Positions 4,568 through 7,468 of a stretch of DNA of 7,468 nucleotides are shown piece by piece (positions within the stretch are counted from its first letter, which is position 1; each line of letters opens with the position of its first letter). The notes under the pieces were generated by a model. The model ran no database searches. It was not told the DNA's origin and worked only from the letters and a program-made list of their open reading frames with translations. The position numbers were made by a program, and so were the translations under genes. The stretch lies in assembly GCA_937967875.1 (NCBI GenBank), contig CALBTQ010000150.1, forward strand, positions 1-7,468. Reading direction: 5' to 3'. Source of the DNA: an uncultured Pseudomonadota bacterium (GTDB lineage Bacteria > Lernaellota > Lernaellaia > Lernaellales > Lernaellaceae).

Positions 4568-5457
4568 CAGCTCTTCCAAAAATCGAGCAACGCGTACACG
4601 CGTTCGGCGTACTTGGGGAAGATCGCCAGGGCGGTGCGCTGCGTGTCGGTGGTCACCTCGCCTTGCTCCGCGGGCACGCCCAACGAGCGATCCAGGCGCA
4701 GGGCTTCCGAGGTGTTCCAGATGATCGCGTGGGTTTCCTTGTAGTTGAGGTCCTTGGGCAGCAGACCGCGCTGCTGATTGAAGGCGTTTTCCGACTGGTA
4801 GGTTTCCCATTCCTGGAAAAATTGCGCGCGCAGTTTCACCAGCGAGGCGTCGACCTGCAACACGCGCTTGGTGCGCTTGAAGTCATCCTCGTAACTGTCG
4901 GGGATGCTATTGACCAACAACAGAAACAGCCGCTCGGACGCCGCGTCGAGCATCATCGCCGACGCCAGCGGCATCTGACGGTTGAGCGACTGCACCGCTT
5001 CGATCAAATAGGTTTCCACCAGCGTGTCCAACGAAGGGATGTTCTTTTTCAACGCGGTCAGATACTGGTCGGCGAAAGCCGGCGACGGATCCTGCTCGGC
5101 GAGGCTCTGCTCGCCGGCGGCGGTCAGGCGGAACTGATTTAGGAATTTGCCGGTCGCCGCGCCCGCGTCGCAGATGATCCCGGCGACGAACATCTCGCCG
5201 TGGATCTGCCACAGGTATCGCTTGAACTTAGTGAACTCCGTGGTCAGAAACGCGTTGACCTGCTCGGAGCGATCCTTCTCGTTATAACCGCGCTCGGTCA
5301 GAAACGCCGTGTAATATTCCTGAAAGGTTTTCGGATCGGTCAACAGCGACAACTGCGCGATCCGCTTGTTTTCCAACTCGGCTTTCACGAACCACTTGAG
5401 CACCATTTCCCGATACAACAGGGAAAATTTTTCATAACAGTCCTGATTTTTCGTCAT
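4567..5457 (-). CDS. Hypothetical protein, C-terminal half HEPN/DUF4145-like
   Basis: I do not recognise this 296-residue protein with confidence. It looks cytoplasmic and largely helical, with no signal peptide or membrane segment. Its C-terminal half has the plan of HEPN/DUF4145-type proteins. There is a helix with a small-residue face (ASAMMLDAASERLFLLLV, residues 165-182), a charged helical middle, and a closing segment with GVP (260-262) then IFPKYAERVYALLDF (279-293). In such families I recall the equivalent closing segment as 'RNxxGHP...lFpxYaxriYxLl'. Here GHP reads GVP and the paired Arg is not in place (DRSLGVP), so the RNase motif is missing. The frame begins with a GTG at 5469, but the ATG at 5457 is preferred because a G-rich GGGTGGTGGG lies just upstream. 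The stop sits in the T-run of a plus-strand terminator. It is divergent from the methyltransferase gene. The coding call is sure; the fold is a guess. Confidence 0.8.
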   Translation of the reverse strand: MTKNQDCYEKFSLLYREMVLKWFVKAELENKRIAQLSLLTDPKTFQEYYTAFLTERGYNEKDRSEQVNAFLTTEFTKFKRYLWQIHGEMFVAGIICDAGAATGKFLNQFRLTAAGEQSLAEQDPSPAFADQYLTALKKNIPSLDTLVETYLIEAVQSLNRQMPLASAMMLDAASERLFLLLVNSIPDSYEDDFKRTKRVLQVDASLVKLRAQFFQEWETYQSENAFNQQRGLLPKDLNYKETHAIIWNTSEALRLDRSLGVPAEQGEVTTDTQRTALAIFPKYAERVYALLDFWKS

Positions 5458-5586
5458 CGCACCCACCACCCGTCAAATGAAAACACACCGCGCGACCTCG
5501 GTCGACGCTCGGAATATCGGCAATACCCTATGTAAAGAATATTGATCGGTGCATCGCCGCGAAAACTTGAAACATTCGTTCGATAA

Positions 5587-5614
5587 TTACCAAACGGTAA
5601 AAATCCGGTAAAAA
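5587..5614. promoter_or_regulatory. Possible operator: CGGTAAAAA repeated at 11-bp spacing, plus an inverted half-site
   Basis: CGGTAAAAA occurs at 5595-5603 and again at 5606-5614, an 11-base period that puts both copies on the same face of the helix. TTACC (5587-5591) forms an inverted repeat with GGTAA (5596-5600) across four bases. The cluster lies in an AT-rich stretch just upstream of the predicted -35 of the methyltransferase gene and between divergent genes, where a regulator site would be expected. Confidence 0.35.
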
Positions 5615-5627
5615 CGTCAGTCGACGA

Positions 5628-5655
5628 TTGTGTTGCGGGTAGGAATCAATATACT
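5628..5655 (+). promoter_or_regulatory. Probable promoter of the methyltransferase gene
   Basis: TATACT (5650-5655) matches the -10 consensus at 5 of 6 positions. TTGTGT (5628-5633) lies 16 bases upstream and matches the -35 at 3 of 6. Transcription would begin near 5662, leaving a leader of about 23 bases that includes AAGGA. The -10 is good and the -35 is weak. I could not find a convincing promoter for the divergent gene at 5457. Confidence 0.4.
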
Positions 5656-5684
5656 GAGTGCGCAATGCAAACAAGGAATACAGC

Positions 5685-6248
5685 ATGTCACGTAAACTGA
5701 TCTGTCCCCCGTTGATCGGCTATTTTTTAATCAGTCCCCTACGGGCGATGATGGAAAATCCGAAAAAGATGTTCGGCCCCTTCGTGCGGCCGGGCATGAC
5801 CGTGCTCGACCTGGGTTGCGCGATGGGCTTTTTCAGCTTGCCGCTGGCCGAGATGGTCGGCGAAAACGGCCGGGTGATCTGCGTCGACGTGCAACAAAAA
5901 ATGCTCGACGTGTTGCGCAAGCGCGCGCGTAAAAAGGGGCTTGCCGATCGCATCCACGCGCACCTGGGGCAATTCGACTCCATCGCCCTGCCCGACCACA
6001 ACGGTCGTATCGACCTGATCACCGCAATGTACATGCTGCATGAAACGGACGATCAGGCGGCCATTTTGCGCGAAATCGCCGCGTTGTTGCGACCCGGCGG
6101 CACGGTGTTGATTTTCGAACCGCCCGGGCACGTTGACGCCGACGACTTCCCCAAGACGCTCGCCCTGGCCGAGCAGGCCGGCTTGCAACGCACAGACCTG
6201 ATAACCAAGGGGCGCGGCTTGAGCGCGGCGCTGGTCAAACCCGACTAA
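5685..6248 (+). CDS. Class I SAM-dependent methyltransferase
   Basis: This is a 187-residue soluble Rossmann-fold methyltransferase of the Methyltransf_11/25 type. Motif I is VLDLGCAMGFF (40-50); the middle Gly of the usual DxGxGxG is Ala46. Motif II ends in D68 (RVICVDVQQKML, 63-74), the residue expected to bind the SAM ribose. IDLITAMYMLHE (109-120) and LRPGGTVLIFEPPGHV (135-150) are the later core strands. The N-terminal FLISPLRAMMENPKKMFGPF (14-33) is like a group of short methyltransferases that I recall from anaerobic deltaproteobacteria. The acceptor substrate is unknown. The ATG at 5685 is preferred over a GTG at 5658 because AAGGA (5673-5677) lies seven bases before it, and the predicted promoter starts transcription at or after that GTG. 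The next gene is 112 bases downstream with its own promoter, so an operon is possible but not required. Confidence 0.9.
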   Translation: MSRKLICPPLIGYFLISPLRAMMENPKKMFGPFVRPGMTVLDLGCAMGFFSLPLAEMVGENGRVICVDVQQKMLDVLRKRARKKGLADRIHAHLGQFDSIALPDHNGRIDLITAMYMLHETDDQAAILREIAALLRPGGTVLIFEPPGHVDADDFPKTLALAEQAGLQRTDLITKGRGLSAALVKPD

Positions 6249-6301
6249 GCCGGCCGGAGCGCCGTTTTCCTCCCCCCAAGGCAAAAAGTCACCGGCGACA
6301 A

Positions 6302-6330
6302 TTGAACATTGATCGCAAATTGCCTATACA
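6302..6330 (+). promoter_or_regulatory. Probable promoter of the membrane spermidine-synthase-like gene
   Basis: TTGAAC (6302-6307) and TATACA (6325-6330) are separated by exactly 17 bases, and each matches the consensus at 4 of 6 positions. An overlapping pair, TTGATC (6309-6314) and TATACG (6331-6336) with 16 bases between, is equally possible. The local sequence is AT-rich against a GC-rich background. Confidence 0.4.
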
Positions 6331-6360
6331 TATACGACTCATAAATCGTTGGGGAGACAC

Positions 6361-7422
6361 ATGGCGCAGCAGGAGCAAGGAAGGTCTTTTTATACCGGCG
6401 TATTCCTCATCACCATGTCCACTTTGATGTTGGAAATTCTCAACACGCGCGTGCTCTCGGTGATGTCCTGGTATCATCTGGCCTTTTTCGTCATTTCGCT
6501 GGCCATGTTCGGCATGACGGTGGGCACCGTGATCATTTACCTGTTCCCCCGTTTTTTCTCTGCGGAAAAGCTTTATTTGCGTCTTGGACAATCGGCCTTC
6601 GCCTTCGGCGCGGTCGCGGCGGTCACTCACTTGGCGATCCTCACGCTGCCGATCACCTTGATCGACTCCTGGCGCAGCCTGGCGGTGTTGGCCGTGCTGA
6701 CGATCTGCATCGCCCTGCCGTTTATCTTCAGCGGCATTGCGGTCATTCTGGCCGTGACGCGCTCGCCCTTTCCCACCGGCAAGGTGTACGCGAGCGACCT
6801 GATCGGCGCGGCTTGCGGCTGCCTGCTGGTTATCTTGCTCATGCATCGCATCGACGCGCACAGCGCGGTGTTGATCACCGCCGCGCTGGGCATGCTCAGC
6901 AGCCGCTTCTTCTTTTTTCTGGCCGGCAGCCGACCCCGGCAATACCTGGCCCTGACGCTGACGTTCGTCGTGCTGGTCGGCGCCGTCGTCAACGCCGTGT
7001 CGACGCCCGGGCTGCGGCCGCTGATGGTCAAGGAAAAACGCGAGAATCCGCAGCGGATTCTTTACGAGCGGTGGAACTCCTACTCGCGCGTCACGGCCGA
7101 CAAACCCTTCCCCGTCAAGCTGCCCGCCCCTTACAATCAGCGGTTCGTGATCCCCATGCTCATCGACGGGCTGGCGGGCACGAGCATGTGGGAAAACGAC
7201 GGCGACCCCGCGCATGCGGGCTTTTTGCTGTCGCTGGTGCAAAACACGGCCTTCCGACTGCGCGACGACGCGGACGTTTGCGTGATCGGCGTCGGCGGCG
7301 GGCAGGACGTGCTCTCGGCGTTGGCCGGCGGCGCGCGCCACGTGACCGGCATCGAGCTCAACCCGATTTTCGTCGAATGGCATCGCGACACCCTGCGCTT
7401 TTTCAGCCGCTTGCTTGACTCG
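6361..7422 (+). CDS. Membrane-anchored spermidine-synthase-like protein (3' truncated)
   Basis: This is the N-terminal 354 residues of a fused protein. About seven hydrophobic helices (roughly 11-30, 38-62, 77-98, 107-132, 145-162, 168-188 and 196-214) are followed by the start of a spermidine-synthase-like Rossmann domain. Family marks that I recall are MLEILNTRVLSVMSWYHLAF (23-42), YASDLIGAACGCLLVI (143-158), YERWNSYSRV (235-244), IDGLAGT (268-274), the nucleotide-binding loop VIGVGGGQDV (308-317) and the acidic strand end TGIELNP (329-335). Real spermidine synthase activity is doubtful in this membrane-bound group; substrate and role are unknown. The ATG at 6361 has GGGGAG (6351-6356) four bases upstream. 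No stop is reached: the frame runs into adapter at 7423, so the rest of the catalytic domain is missing and the apparent tail RSEEHTSELQSP is artefact. Confidence 0.85.
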
Positions 7423-7468
7423 AGATCGGAAGAGCACACGTCTGAACTCCAGTCACCGAATACGATCT
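7423..7468 (+). other. Illumina TruSeq-type adapter contamination with index
   Basis: From 7423 the sequence reads AGATCGGAAGAGC and continues to 7456 as the standard 34-base TruSeq read-through adapter. Then come eight bases, CGAATACG (7457-7464), in the index position, and ATCT (7465-7468), the start of the P7-side constant region. This is library sequence, not genome. It is in frame with the last gene and adds the known artefact peptide RSEEHTSELQSP to its end. The mirror reading on the minus strand gives the equally known MCSSDL and LFRS artefacts. Confidence 0.98.

Noticed and set aside
4313..4810. Open frame on the minus strand running from the repeat island into the hypothetical gene
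   Set aside because: Its C-terminal part is a translation of palindromic repeat copy C and its N-terminal part is a shadow of the gene at 4567-5457. No ribosome binding site was seen.
6251..6268. CGGC...GCCG hairpin followed by TTTT after the methyltransferase gene
   Set aside because: The stem is only four base pairs with a six-base loop and the T-run is four bases, too weak to call a terminator.
6289..7437. Long open frame of 382 codons on the minus strand opposite the membrane protein gene
   Set aside because: It is a shadow frame rich in Arg, Gln and His, has no family resemblance, and its first residues (MLFRS) come from the adapter. The plus-strand frame has helices and SAM-fold motifs with a good ribosome binding site.

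Overview
The window is a GC-rich stretch of bacterial DNA, most likely the end of a metagenomic contig. It carries eight protein-coding genes, none of them clearly mobile. The lineage cannot be fixed from sequence alone. A glutaconate-type CoA-transferase pair, an FmdB-like zinc ribbon of the 'MPIYEYEH' type, a membrane-anchored spermidine-synthase-like protein and a secreted beta-propeller with poly-aspartate stretches together suggest a deltaproteobacterial-type or neighbouring phylum. This is a weak inference from remembered families.

Layout from left to right. Positions 3-959 (+) are the C-terminal part of a secreted beta-propeller protein (Pfam Beta_propel type) with long Asp runs, closed by a strong terminator. 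The convergent gene at 1014-1301 (-) encodes an FmdB-like zinc ribbon protein. Diverging from it at 1529-1981 (+) is an Hsp20 small heat-shock protein with a perfect Shine-Dalgarno. Positions 2123-3872 (+) hold a two-gene operon for the two subunits of a family I CoA-transferase of glutaconate CoA-transferase type, followed by a terminator. Positions 3873-4566 have no credible gene and are packed with palindromes: three copies of a GC-rich repeat unit, several other hairpins, a bidirectional terminator and a near-copy of the CoA-transferase terminator. Positions 4567-5457 (-) encode an unrecognised protein whose C-terminal half looks HEPN/DUF4145-like without the ribonuclease motif. Positions 5458-5684 are a divergent promoter region with a possible operator. 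Positions 5685-6248 (+) encode a class I SAM-dependent methyltransferase, and 6361-7422 (+) the N-terminal part of a seven-helix membrane protein fused to a spermidine-synthase-like Rossmann domain.

The last 46 bases (7423-7468) are not biological. They are Illumina TruSeq-type adapter plus an apparent 8-base index, so the last gene is cut and its apparent C-terminus is artefact.

Only the two CoA-transferase subunits clearly work together. The other genes look like independent transcription units, each with its own leader. I see no phage, CRISPR, toxin-antitoxin or biosynthetic system. The most interesting non-coding object is the palindrome-rich island between the two near-identical terminators. 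The most interesting proteins are the Asp-run propeller and the degenerate HEPN-like protein.
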